A DNA stretch of 64,000 bases from Flavobacteriales bacterium (GTDB taxonomy: Bacteria > Bacteroidota > Bacteroidia > Flavobacteriales > UBA1820). Below the pieces are notes generated by a model that made no database searches, was not told where the DNA came from, and saw nothing but the letters and a program-made list of their open reading frames with translations. Below are positions 8,756 to 16,664 of the stretch, piece after piece. Every line of letters begins with the position of its first letter. The first letter of the stretch is position 1. A program made the position numbers and the translations under genes. The stretch covers positions 1 through 64,000 of the forward strand of contig QALN01000012.1 in assembly GCA_003150615.1 (NCBI GenBank), written 5' to 3'.

Positions 8756-10009
8756 ATGAGTGAAGAAATGGAAATAGGAACGACGGAAAATACAATGGCC
8801 GGAAAAACTTTAAAGGCATTTGAAAAACTGTGCCGGTATTGTCAGGCGGAGAAGTTCAAAGGTTGGGACCCTTATGACGGGCTCAATTCAAAGGTGTTTT
8901 CGAGCATTCCGCTTTTGAAAAAATCCGGGTTTCTCCGTTTGGTGATGATACAGGGATTCAAGCGCTCGCCGTTCAATCTGCGCCGTATGTTCATGGTCCC
9001 GAAAGAATACAATGCCAAAGGTATCGGCCTGTTTTTGCAAGGTTATTGCAACTTGTACGAAACCGTACATGCGCATCCTTTCATGGCCGGGTATCTTGGG
9101 ACTGAAGAAGAATTGATATCGCGGATAGACGAACTGGCCGGGATACTCATAGGGTTGAAGTCCGAGGGTTACAGCGGAGCTTGCTGGGGGTATAATTTCG
9201 ACTGGCAGGCGCGGCTGGAATTTCTTTTCCCCAAGAATACTCCTACGGTGGTGGCGACTGCATTTTGCGCTACCGCGCTCGAGGATGCCGCAAGGATTAC
9301 GGGCAACGGAAAATATCTCGACGTGGCATTGTCCTCGTCGCGGTTTGTGCTTAACGATCTGCATCGTACCGAGTTCGAAGGAGGATTCTTGTTTTCATAC
9401 AGCCCGCTTGAAGGAAACGATACCGTTTTCAATGCTTCTCTTTTGGGAAGCAAGCTGTTGGGTATGTGTTATGCGCATACCGGTGACAGGGAGTGCCTGG
9501 ATGCGGCGCAGGCTTCTGTCAGGGCATGTTGTCGCGCTCAGGCAGATGATGGTTCGTGGGTTTACGGCACTTCGCCGGTGCAGGGTTGGATAGACAGTTT
9601 TCATACGGGATATAATCTCGACGCTCTTGCTTGTTACGGTGAAACGACCGGCGATAAGTCTTTTGACGGCAATATGGAACGCGGATTTGAATTTTACGTG
9701 AATAATTTTTTCGAGCCCGACGGCACTCCGAAGTATTACCATGACAGGGCCTATCCGATAGACATACACTGTCCCGGACAATTGTTTGTGACACTCTCGC
9801 GTTTGCACAGGTTCGATGGGAAATGCCGCGATCTTGCCGATAAGGTAATGAATTGGACTATCGCCAATATGCAGGATGAAAAAGGGTATTTTTATTATCA
9901 GCTTAAAAAGGGCGTGAGTTCTAAAATACCTTACATGCGTTGGAGCAATGCGTTCATGTTCAATGCTATGTCACATTATATATTAAAACTAAATAAATTT
10001 CAATTATGA
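8756..10009 (+). CDS. Six-hairpin (alpha/alpha toroid) protein of polysaccharide locus, function unknown
   Basis: 417 residues without signal peptide or membrane segments. Repeating helical hairpins carry conserved motifs: GACWGYNFDWQAR near residue 142, VVATAFCATALEDAARITGNGKYLD near 163, DDGSWVYG near 265, IDSFHTGYNLDAL near 278 and DIHCPGQLFVTLSRL near 330. The pattern is that of six-hairpin glycosidase-like/terpenoid-cyclase-like toroids found in EPS loci. Such proteins are often labelled 'delta-aminolevulinic acid dehydratase' in databases, which nothing here supports. A role in trimming or modifying a lipid-linked glycan is an inference. It ends in ATGA overlapping the next gene start. 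Confidence 0.65.
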   Translation: MSEEMEIGTTENTMAGKTLKAFEKLCRYCQAEKFKGWDPYDGLNSKVFSSIPLLKKSGFLRLVMIQGFKRSPFNLRRMFMVPKEYNAKGIGLFLQGYCNLYETVHAHPFMAGYLGTEEELISRIDELAGILIGLKSEGYSGACWGYNFDWQARLEFLFPKNTPTVVATAFCATALEDAARITGNGKYLDVALSSSRFVLNDLHRTEFEGGFLFSYSPLEGNDTVFNASLLGSKLLGMCYAHTGDRECLDAAQASVRACCRAQADDGSWVYGTSPVQGWIDSFHTGYNLDALACYGETTGDKSFDGNMERGFEFYVNNFFEPDGTPKYYHDRAYPIDIHCPGQLFVTLSRLHRFDGKCRDLADKVMNWTIANMQDEKGYFYYQLKKGVSSKIPYMRWSNAFMFNAMSHYILKLNKFQL

Positions 10010-10435
10010 ATCTAAAAAGATTAAAAACGCTTTTATTCTTGCATCTTCAACATCTCCCGATGAAGAGTAGAGGAATAAGACCTTTATTTGTTAAGGGGGG
10101 GGGTAAATATTGTTAATGCGAAAAAGACATTTATCGGTGAAAATGTGATTTTCGATACTAACTATCCGGAAGATATAACCATAGAACCGGGAGTGCGTAT
10201 TACAGCAGGGTGTGTTATCATGACACATTTTATGGACCCTTCCATAAAAACTTATTCGCGCGGTAAAGTACACATCAAAAAAAATGCATACATAGGATGT
10301 AATTCGATAATATGCAAATCGGTGACTATAGGTGAAAATGCGATAATTGGAGCCGGTTCGATAATAAATAAGGATATCCCTGGTAATGAAGTTTGGGCGG
10401 GAAATCCCGTACGATTCATACGGAAATTAAAATAA
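10006..10435 (+). pseudogene. Hexapeptide acyltransferase frameshifted at a G9 tract, probably phase-variable
   Basis: An ATG at 10006 (overlapping the upstream stop as ATGA) opens MNLKRLKTLLFLHLQHLPM...RPLFVKGG, then runs into a stop at 10114-10116 just after nine consecutive G (10095-10103). One base fewer (G8) joins it to the downstream frame ...VNIVNAKKTFIGENVIFD..., giving a continuous 142-residue protein. That product is a complete small left-handed beta-helix O-acetyltransferase: IGCNSIICKSVTIGENAIIGAGSIINKDIPGN, cap EVWAGNPVRFIRKLK. As written the gene is OFF, giving a 36-residue peptide. The 3' part is still open from a TTG at 10088, but that start lacks the N-terminal helix. Confidence 0.8.
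10095..10103 (+). repeat. Homopolymeric G9 tract inside acyltransferase gene
   Basis: Nine G in a row, 90 bases after the start codon of the acyltransferase. Loss of one G (or gain of two) restores the reading frame. Tracts of this kind are classical slipped-strand mispairing sites in contingency genes, and are also a typical place for sequencing indels. Confidence 0.85.
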
Positions 10436-10444
10436 TGATTACAT

Positions 10445-11155
10445 ATGAGAGGAGTTTGTCCGGAATTCAGAGTTTTAAACGGCATAAAGGTTTATTCGTT
10501 CTCGGGTTTTGACGATATAATAGATGCTGCTGTAAGCACGCGAAGCATAATGGTGGCATGTAATTCCGATAAACTGTATTACAGCCAGCAAAGGCTCAAG
10601 GATATAATAAACGCGAATATCGGTTATTGCGACGGCGTGGGTGCGGTATGGGCTTTGGAAAGGAAAGGAGTAAAAGGAGCGGTAAAGATAGCCGGGTGCG
10701 ACTTGTGGCTGGAGATAATAAAGCGTTATCCGGAAGCGAAGTATTATCTGGTAGGCGCCGAACAGCAGGTGATAGATGAAGTGGTGAAAAAGCTGCATGT
10801 TGAATATCCTGAAATGGATATAGTCGGTTTTCGCAACGGTTTTCTCAAATCCGATCAGGAGAAAGACGTACTCGTAAAGGATATTTGCGAAAAGCGGCCC
10901 GATTTTGTGTTCGTGGCTATGGGATCTCCCAAACAGGAATATATGCTCGACGATATACACAGCGTCTATCCTGTGCCTATGATGGGCTTGGGAGGCAGTT
11001 TCAACGTATATGCCGGAAAGGTAAAACGCGCGCCGAAGTGGATACAGGATATAAAAATGGAAATGATCTACAGATATATTTTTAATAAAGTTAGCATTAA
11101 ACGTATATACTGTGACTTCAAGTTTTTTCTTATGTTAGTATTTAACAGATTATAG
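10445..11155 (+). CDS. WecG/TagA/CpsF-family glycosyltransferase (GT26)
   Basis: 236 residues with the family hallmarks in order: INANIGYCDGVGAVWA near residue 57, KIAGCDLWLEII near 80, YYLVGAEQQVIDEVVKKL near 100, VFVAMGSPKQEYML near 155, and GLGGSFNVYAGKVKRAPKWI near 179-198. Members transfer ManNAcA, ManNAc or a related sugar to undecaprenyl-PP-linked GlcNAc at the inner leaflet of the cytoplasmic membrane. The C-terminal basic/hydrophobic helix (about 205-236) probably binds the membrane. It probably adds the second sugar of the repeat unit. The initiating phosphoglycosyltransferase is not in this window. Confidence 0.9.
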   Translation: MRGVCPEFRVLNGIKVYSFSGFDDIIDAAVSTRSIMVACNSDKLYYSQQRLKDIINANIGYCDGVGAVWALERKGVKGAVKIAGCDLWLEIIKRYPEAKYYLVGAEQQVIDEVVKKLHVEYPEMDIVGFRNGFLKSDQEKDVLVKDICEKRPDFVFVAMGSPKQEYMLDDIHSVYPVPMMGLGGSFNVYAGKVKRAPKWIQDIKMEMIYRYIFNKVSIKRIYCDFKFFLMLVFNRL

Positions 11156-11156
11156 A

Positions 11157-12143
11157 GTGAAAGAAATAATATCCGATACATATTCATGGGATATCCTTGA
11201 CGATTTTATATCTTCTCTGGATCCCGTTGCCGGGGAGTACACCCTTGCCCATAATCCGTCGATCCCACGTATATTGTCAGGGTTGTTCGGATATGAGCCG
11301 CAATACCGCAAATACGTTGACGATGGCACTGGCCGTATGGCGGGATTTATGAACGGTGTGGTAATAAAAGGCCGGTTCGTTTCCATGCCGCATTTCTCTT
11401 ACGGAGGAGCCGCATGTGCCGATCCTGCGGTGGCTATGCAGATAGAAAGATCCGTTTCCGGAGAGTATGAAATAAGGTCTTTCCATCCGTCGTCGGAATA
11501 TTATTCCGATAAAAAGGTGACGGCTTATCTGGATCTCAGCGGCGGGCACGATAGTATATTTCCGGGGCTTAAATACAACGTAAGGAGGCAGATACGCATA
11601 GCTTCCGAAAACGGAATAGAGGTAAAACGCGGAAAATCCGAACTTCTGGACGATTTCCTGAAAGTGTATCGAAAGAATATGACGCGTCTCGGTTCTCCGC
11701 CCCAGCCAAAGCGGTTTTTTGCCGCCCTGTTGGATGGCTGGGAACACGGTGAGGCTACAATATTCTGTTCGTATTACAAGGGCAAGCCTGTCGGCGGATG
11801 TTTCCTGTTGTCGTTCGGCGGCATAATAGAGAATTGCTGGGCCGGTACACTTTACGAGTACAATAAATTGTTCGTGCCGTACCTGGCGTACAGCGAGATG
11901 ATAAAATACGCCATAGATAGCGGCTATAAGGTTTTCTCTTTCGGGCGGAGTTCCAAGGGCGAGGGTACGCTCGGTTTTAAAAAACATTGGAAACCGGAGA
12001 TAAAACAGTTGTATTTCAACCAGTCTGGTCCCGTTACGGGTGGCTTGAGAGATAAAAAAACGCTTCTGTCCGTTTATAAGAAGATAATGCCTCAGTGGGC
12101 TAATGTGCTGGTCGGGTCGGCCGTAACGAAATACATCTATTGA
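11157..12143 (+). CDS. FemAB-like GNAT-fold protein of polysaccharide locus
   Basis: 328 residues from a GTG at 11157, one base after the previous stop codon. The C-terminal half carries the FemAB/BioF2-like acyltransferase pattern: GLKYNVRRQIRIASENGIEV near residue 138, HGEATIFCSYYKGKPVGGCF near 193, FVPYLAYSEMIKYAIDSGY near 240 and FSFGRSSKGEGTLGFKKHW near 260. FemAB relatives move aminoacyl groups in peptidoglycan, and versions in EPS loci of the exosortase type are thought to modify the polymer. It may attach an amino acid or acyl group to an amino sugar made by the adjacent DegT enzyme; that link is inference. Confidence 0.75.
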   Translation: MKEIISDTYSWDILDDFISSLDPVAGEYTLAHNPSIPRILSGLFGYEPQYRKYVDDGTGRMAGFMNGVVIKGRFVSMPHFSYGGAACADPAVAMQIERSVSGEYEIRSFHPSSEYYSDKKVTAYLDLSGGHDSIFPGLKYNVRRQIRIASENGIEVKRGKSELLDDFLKVYRKNMTRLGSPPQPKRFFAALLDGWEHGEATIFCSYYKGKPVGGCFLLSFGGIIENCWAGTLYEYNKLFVPYLAYSEMIKYAIDSGYKVFSFGRSSKGEGTLGFKKHWKPEIKQLYFNQSGPVTGGLRDKKTLLSVYKKIMPQWANVLVGSAVTKYIY

Positions 12144-12147
12144 AATA

Positions 12148-13371
12148 ATGAGATTTCCAAAGTATCATATGATGGTGCCGTCTGTGGCTGTTCCTATCGC
12201 TTTTACTGATATTGTGAAAGTGATGGAACGGATTTTTACTCAGGATATTCGTGTATCTCGGGCAAAATTCAAACAGGGATTGGAAAAAACATTGGCGGTG
12301 AAAGAATCTGCGATTTTCCATAGCGGTATGGATGCGCTTTGTGCGTTGTTGAAAAGTCTCGCCGCGTCGCAACCGGAAAAGAAAGAGGTAATAATCCCCG
12401 CTTATACATGTCCTACGGTACTGATAGCGGTAGAAAATGCTGGACTTGTGCCTGTTTTTGCGGATATAAATATTAATACATTTTGTATTGATCCGTTGAA
12501 AACAGTCGAAAAGATTTCTAATAATACTTTAGCCGTAATTGTGGCTCATATGTTCGGAGCTGTTGCCGATATAAGTGCCATATTGAAGTCAAAGGCCGGG
12601 ATGAATTTTTCGGTGATAGAGGATTTCTGCCAAACTGCGATGACAGACATTTATAATCCGGGGATAATATCTCAAAGAGGAGATTTTGCAATATTGAGTT
12701 TTGGCCGCGCAAAGATGTTAAGCACTATCAATGGAGGAGCTGTGGTCACATACAAGGATGAATATGTAAGTGCGGTAAGAGAATTGGATGTGCAAAATGG
12801 CATATATGACGGTGGTTTTTTCTGCGACATGAAATATATTTTTAAAATGTCGGTTTTCGGACTTGCAGTGCGTCCTGTTTTTTATTGTTTGGCCGATAAA
12901 GTGTTGGCCCGCAAGAGAAGTTCGGATAAATTCAATCTTAAAGCTTATCGTAAAATAAGTTCAAATTCTGGATTATGCAATGCTCAGTACATTCTTGGAG
13001 CGATAATGCTTGATCGGCTTAAATCAATGAATGGCATCAGGAAGAAAAACGGGTCATATTATTTGTCGCATATGGCTGATAAAGATGTATTTCTGCAGGA
13101 TGCTATCTTGGATAATTATTATTTGCGTTTTGCCGCGGTGTTTAAGGATAAACGTTTTAAGAAGAAAGTGACAGATGTTATGAAATCTTCCGGAATGAAA
13201 TTATCCACAGGAGATTATCCTGTGCTAAGTACGGTAGCTGGCACAGAGGCGTGTACTGAAGATGCACGTTTCCCTATAGCTTCTTTGGTCGCCTCAGATA
13301 TATTGCTTTTCCCTACGCATCCTATGTTTGATGCTTGGGAGTATAATCCATTTAAAAATTTGGAAAGATGA
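12148..13371 (+). CDS. DegT/DnrJ/EryC1-family PLP aminotransferase
   Basis: 407 residues. Family marks: SAIFHSGMDALCALLKSL near residue 54 (phosphate-binding region), EVIIPAYTCPTVLIAVENAGLVPVFADI near 82-108, VIEDFCQTAM near 160 (the Asp that binds the PLP pyridine nitrogen), and FAILSFGRAKMLSTINGGAVV near 182-200, where Lys in RAKM is the expected Schiff-base lysine. The last motif departs from the usual SFH-x-K-x-GEGG, so substrate or mechanism may be unusual. It likely aminates a nucleotide keto-sugar. Codons are AT-richer than neighbours. It shares ATGA with the following deacetylase. Confidence 0.82.
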   Translation: MRFPKYHMMVPSVAVPIAFTDIVKVMERIFTQDIRVSRAKFKQGLEKTLAVKESAIFHSGMDALCALLKSLAASQPEKKEVIIPAYTCPTVLIAVENAGLVPVFADININTFCIDPLKTVEKISNNTLAVIVAHMFGAVADISAILKSKAGMNFSVIEDFCQTAMTDIYNPGIISQRGDFAILSFGRAKMLSTINGGAVVTYKDEYVSAVRELDVQNGIYDGGFFCDMKYIFKMSVFGLAVRPVFYCLADKVLARKRSSDKFNLKAYRKISSNSGLCNAQYILGAIMLDRLKSMNGIRKKNGSYYLSHMADKDVFLQDAILDNYYLRFAAVFKDKRFKKKVTDVMKSSGMKLSTGDYPVLSTVAGTEACTEDARFPIASLVASDILLFPTHPMFDAWEYNPFKNLER

Positions 13372-14225
13372 ACGTCCTGACATTTGACGTGGAGGAATGG
13401 TTCCACCTTTTGGACAACGACTCCACGCGCACCGAACAGCAGTGGAACGACTACGAAGTCCGTATCTATGAAAATATGGAGCGTATATTCCGCATACTGG
13501 AAGAAACGGACACGAAAGCTACGTTCTTCATTATAGGATGGGTGGCCAGGAAATATCCGGATATTGTACGCCGCATAGCTGAAAAATACGAAATAGGCTC
13601 GCACACGATGAGTCATCAGTTGATATGGCAGCAAGGACGCGAAGCCTTCCGCCGTGACCTCGAATCTTCCGTGAAGCTGCTTGAGGATATAACGGGCAAG
13701 TCTGTCCGTTGCTTCCGCGCTCCGGGATTTTCTATACGTGAAAGCGAGCCGTGGGCGTTTGAAGTTATGAGTGAATGCGGCATAGACGTCGACTGTTCGG
13801 TTTTTCCGGCTCATCATGCTCACGGAGGCATGCCATCGTACAGACAGGTTGTGCCCAGTGTCGTGCGGTACAACGGATGCGAGATAAAGGAATTCCCGGT
13901 GAGCGTAAAGAAAATGGCCGGTAAGAACATAATATTCTCCGGCGGAGGGTATTTTCGTCTTTTCCCGTATTTTCTGATAAAAAAATGGAGTTCCGGGCAG
14001 CCTTATCTTATGAGTTATATACATCCGCGTGATCTGGATGCCGGGCAACCGGTAGTCGAGGGCCTCCCGTTGGCGCGCAGGTTTAAATCGTATGTCGGGT
14101 TGAAGTCCGCCGCAGGTAAACTGACACGTTATCTTAACGAAGTGCGGTTTTCGGACGTTGCCTCGGCAGTTGCGGCTACGGACTGGAAAAATGCGCCTGT
14201 GGTAGATCTGGGACGTGAAAAATAG
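13368..14225 (+). CDS. Polysaccharide deacetylase, NodB domain with DUF3473-type C-terminus
   Basis: 285 residues, cytoplasmic by sequence. It starts MNVLTFDVEEWFH (metal-binding Asp), then ATFFIIGWVARKYPDIV near residue 54, EIGSHTMSHQL near 76 (H-x3-H metal motif), CFRAPGFSIRESEPWAFEVM near 112 and SYIHPRDLDAGQP near 217. The last element corresponds to the YxHPWE region of deacetylases associated with exosortase/PEP-CTERM EPS loci. It should de-N-acetylate or de-O-acetylate a glycan intermediate. Translational coupling to DegT (ATGA overlap) links the two reactions. Confidence 0.85.
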   Translation: MNVLTFDVEEWFHLLDNDSTRTEQQWNDYEVRIYENMERIFRILEETDTKATFFIIGWVARKYPDIVRRIAEKYEIGSHTMSHQLIWQQGREAFRRDLESSVKLLEDITGKSVRCFRAPGFSIRESEPWAFEVMSECGIDVDCSVFPAHHAHGGMPSYRQVVPSVVRYNGCEIKEFPVSVKKMAGKNIIFSGGGYFRLFPYFLIKKWSSGQPYLMSYIHPRDLDAGQPVVEGLPLARRFKSYVGLKSAAGKLTRYLNEVRFSDVASAVAATDWKNAPVVDLGREK

Positions 14226-14341
14226 ATCGTCCCGCACCGTCTGTATGTGCAATGCAATAATTATTATGCCGTATAGTTGTCGCGATTTTATTTACAAAAT
14301 CGTACCTTGCGGAGGAATATTTAAACCGAACCTTCTTTAAC

Positions 14342-15217
14342 ATGAAAGGAATAATTCTGGCCGGAGGCAGCGGCACGCGCCTTTATCCCATAACCAAGGG
14401 CGTGAGCAAACAACTGCTCCCCGTTTTCGACAAACCTATGGTGTATTACCCCCTGTCGGTGCTGATGCTGGCAGGGATACGCGACATACTGGTCATATCT
14501 ACCCCTGACGATGTGCCTTCGTTCAAAAGGCTGCTGGGCGACGGTTCAGATTTCGGTCTGAGGCTCAGTTACGCCGTACAGCCTTCTCCCGACGGACTGG
14601 CCCAGGCGTTCATAATAGGCGAGGAGTTCATCGGAGGCGATTCCGTGTGCCTCGTTCTGGGCGACAATATATTTTACGGGCAGAGTTTTTCACATATGCT
14701 CGAAGATGCCGCACGATCGGTGGAAAAAGACGGTAAAGCCACTGTGTTCGGATATTATGTGTCCGACCCGGAGCGTTACGGGGTGACCGAGTTCGACACG
14801 CATGGCAACGTCCTGTCGATAGAGGAAAAACCTTCCGCGCCGAAATCCAATTATGCTGTCACGGGGCTTTACTTTTATCCGAACAGCGTAGTGGACAAAG
14901 CGAAACGCATAAAACCGTCACCGCGCGGAGAACTGGAGATAACGTCCGTCAACCAGGCATTTTTGGACGAGAAAAAACTCACGGTACAATTGCTCGGACG
15001 CGGGTTCGCATGGCTGGACACCGGTACGTTCGACAGCCTTTCCCAAGCTTCGACGTTTGTCGAGGTGTTGGAAAAACGCCAAGGATTGAAGATAGCCTGT
15101 CTGGAAGAGATAGCTTACCGCCACGGGTGGATAACGCGCGAAAAACTCGAAGAAGTCGCCGCGCCGATGGCAAAAAACCAATACGGGCAATATCTGCTCA
15201 AATTAGCGGGGAAATGA
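14342..15217 (+). CDS. rfbA: Glucose-1-phosphate thymidylyltransferase (dTDP-glucose synthesis)
   Basis: 291 residues, full length for RmlA. It begins [20 protein letters not shown] with the nucleotide-binding signature, then [31 protein letters not shown] near 104 (Asp-binding metal) and [12 protein letters not shown] near 222. It makes dTDP-glucose from Glc-1-P and dTTP, the first step to dTDP-L-rhamnose. It follows a 116-base gap after the deacetylase, so it may have its own promoter, but I see no clear TAnnTTTG box. It leads a compact rfbACDB set. Confidence 0.96.
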   Translation: MKGIILAGGSGTRLYPITKGVSKQLLPVFDKPMVYYPLSVLMLAGIRDILVISTPDDVPSFKRLLGDGSDFGLRLSYAVQPSPDGLAQAFIIGEEFIGGDSVCLVLGDNIFYGQSFSHMLEDAARSVEKDGKATVFGYYVSDPERYGVTEFDTHGNVLSIEEKPSAPKSNYAVTGLYFYPNSVVDKAKRIKPSPRGELEITSVNQAFLDEKKLTVQLLGRGFAWLDTGTFDSLSQASTFVEVLEKRQGLKIACLEEIAYRHGWITREKLEEVAAPMAKNQYGQYLLKLAGK

Positions 15218-15218
15218 C

Positions 15219-15797
15219 ATGGAAATAACCGAAACGGACATAGAAGGGGTTTTCGTGATAGAGCCTGCCATCCATGCCGACGGTCGTGGCTATTTTTACG
15301 AGAGCTACAACAAGGCGGAATTCGACAAAAAAGTATGCCCGGTCGATTTTGTGCAGGATAATCAGTCGAAATCTTCTTACGGTGTGTTGAGGGGGTTGCA
15401 TTACCAGAGGGGAAGTCATGCCCAGGCAAAACTCGTGCGCGTAGTGTCTGGGCGTGTGCTGGACGTGGCGGTGGACATCCGAGAGGGCTCGCCTACTTAC
15501 GGCAGGTACGTGACGGCAGAACTTTCAGGTGAAAATATGCGGCAGTTTTTTATTCCTCGCGGCTTCGCACATGGTTTTGCCGTTCTCAGTCGAGAGGCGG
15601 TTTTCCAGTACAAGTGCGACAATTATTACGCTCCGCAGGCCGAGGCCGGTATAGCTTACGACGATCCGGACATAGGCATAGACTGGAAAATGCCATTACA
15701 GGACATTATACTGTCGGAAAAAGACCGTAGACATCCGCGTTTGCGTGATGCCGCCGATTCCGGCTGCGAATACGAAAAGACACAGAAATTGCAATGA
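15219..15797 (+). CDS. rfbC: dTDP-4-dehydrorhamnose 3,5-epimerase
   Basis: 192 residues, cupin fold. Signatures: DGRGYFYESYNKAEF near residue 21, FVQDNQSKSSYGVLRGLHYQ near 46-65 (catalytic His of the RGLHYQ motif), AKLVRVVSGRVLDVAVDIR near 73 and FIPRGFAHGFAVLS near 113. It epimerises C3 and C5 of dTDP-4-keto-6-deoxyglucose. It starts one base after rfbA and shares ATGA with rfbD. Confidence 0.95.
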   Translation: MEITETDIEGVFVIEPAIHADGRGYFYESYNKAEFDKKVCPVDFVQDNQSKSSYGVLRGLHYQRGSHAQAKLVRVVSGRVLDVAVDIREGSPTYGRYVTAELSGENMRQFFIPRGFAHGFAVLSREAVFQYKCDNYYAPQAEAGIAYDDPDIGIDWKMPLQDIILSEKDRRHPRLRDAADSGCEYEKTQKLQ

Positions 15798-16654
15798 AGA
15801 TACTCGTCACCGGCGGATGCGGGCAATTGGGGTTATCGCTCAGGAAAATATCCGCCGAATATCCGGACCATATTTTCGTGTTTACGGATATGCCCGAAGG
15901 CGACATAACCGACCGGCGGGGTATAGCGCGGTTGATAGCTTCGGAAAAAGCTGATGCCGTGATAAACTGCGCGGCGTACACGGCGGTGGAAAAAGCCGAG
16001 ACGGACGAAGTAACGGCCCGCCTTGTAAATGCCGAAGGAGCGGGCAATGTAGCGCTTGCCTCATTTGAAAACGGCATACCTATGGTGCATATATCGACCG
16101 ATTACGTATTTCCCGGAACGGGACACTTGCCTCTCAAGGAAACCGACGCCACAGATCCTGTGAGCGTTTACGGGCGTACGAAGCTCGAAGGGGAGAGGCT
16201 CGTGGAAGCGTCAGGATGCCGGGCGGCGGTCATACGTACGGCGTGGCTGTATTCGGAATTCGGGAACAACTTCGTGAAGACGATGTTGCGCCTGGGCCGT
16301 GAAAAAGGTGAGGTGAAGGTTGTATGCGACCAGGTGGGTACGCCCACCTACGCCACAGACCTCGCACGCGCCGCTATGAAAATACTCGGAAACGGGGTGG
16401 ATGGTTTTTCCGTGTACCACTATACAGGCCGTGGGCATGCTTCGTGGTACGATTTTGCAGTGGAGATATTCCGTGTGGCTGGTATGGATGTGAGTGTGGA
16501 GGCTATCGGCTCGGACGTTTTCCCTTCGGCTGTCCGTCGCCCTGCATACAGCGTACTGGCGACTGATAAGATATTTAAGGCGGGCGTAAAAGTGCCCGAA
16601 TGGAAAGACTCTCTCCGGGAGTGTATGAAAATTTTGAAAAACGAAAGCGTATAA
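15794..16654 (+). CDS. rfbD: dTDP-4-dehydrorhamnose reductase
   Basis: 286-residue SDR-type reductase. It starts MKILVTGGCGQLGLSLRK (NAD(P) Rossmann loop), then DAVINCAAYTAVEKAETD near 56-72, VHISTDYVFPG near 98 (catalytic Thr/Tyr region), PVSVYGRTKLEGE near 118 (YxxxK) and VIRTAWLYSEFGNNFVKTML near 144. It makes the final dTDP-L-rhamnose. The ATG overlaps the end of rfbC, so the two are coupled. Confidence 0.95.
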   Translation: MKILVTGGCGQLGLSLRKISAEYPDHIFVFTDMPEGDITDRRGIARLIASEKADAVINCAAYTAVEKAETDEVTARLVNAEGAGNVALASFENGIPMVHISTDYVFPGTGHLPLKETDATDPVSVYGRTKLEGERLVEASGCRAAVIRTAWLYSEFGNNFVKTMLRLGREKGEVKVVCDQVGTPTYATDLARAAMKILGNGVDGFSVYHYTGRGHASWYDFAVEIFRVAGMDVSVEAIGSDVFPSAVRRPAYSVLATDKIFKAGVKVPEWKDSLRECMKILKNESV

Positions 16655-16664
16655 CATATTTGCT

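Noticed and set aside
8756..10009. Calling this gene delta-aminolevulinic acid dehydratase (hemB-like)
   Set aside because: No TIM-barrel, Schiff-base Lys or zinc Cys motifs of HemB; the sequence is an alpha/alpha toroid.
10088..10435. Taking TTG 10088 as the true start of the third acyltransferase
   Set aside because: It begins inside the frame interrupted by the G tract and drops the N-terminal segment that reads in frame with G8; the ATGA-coupled start at 10006 is far better.
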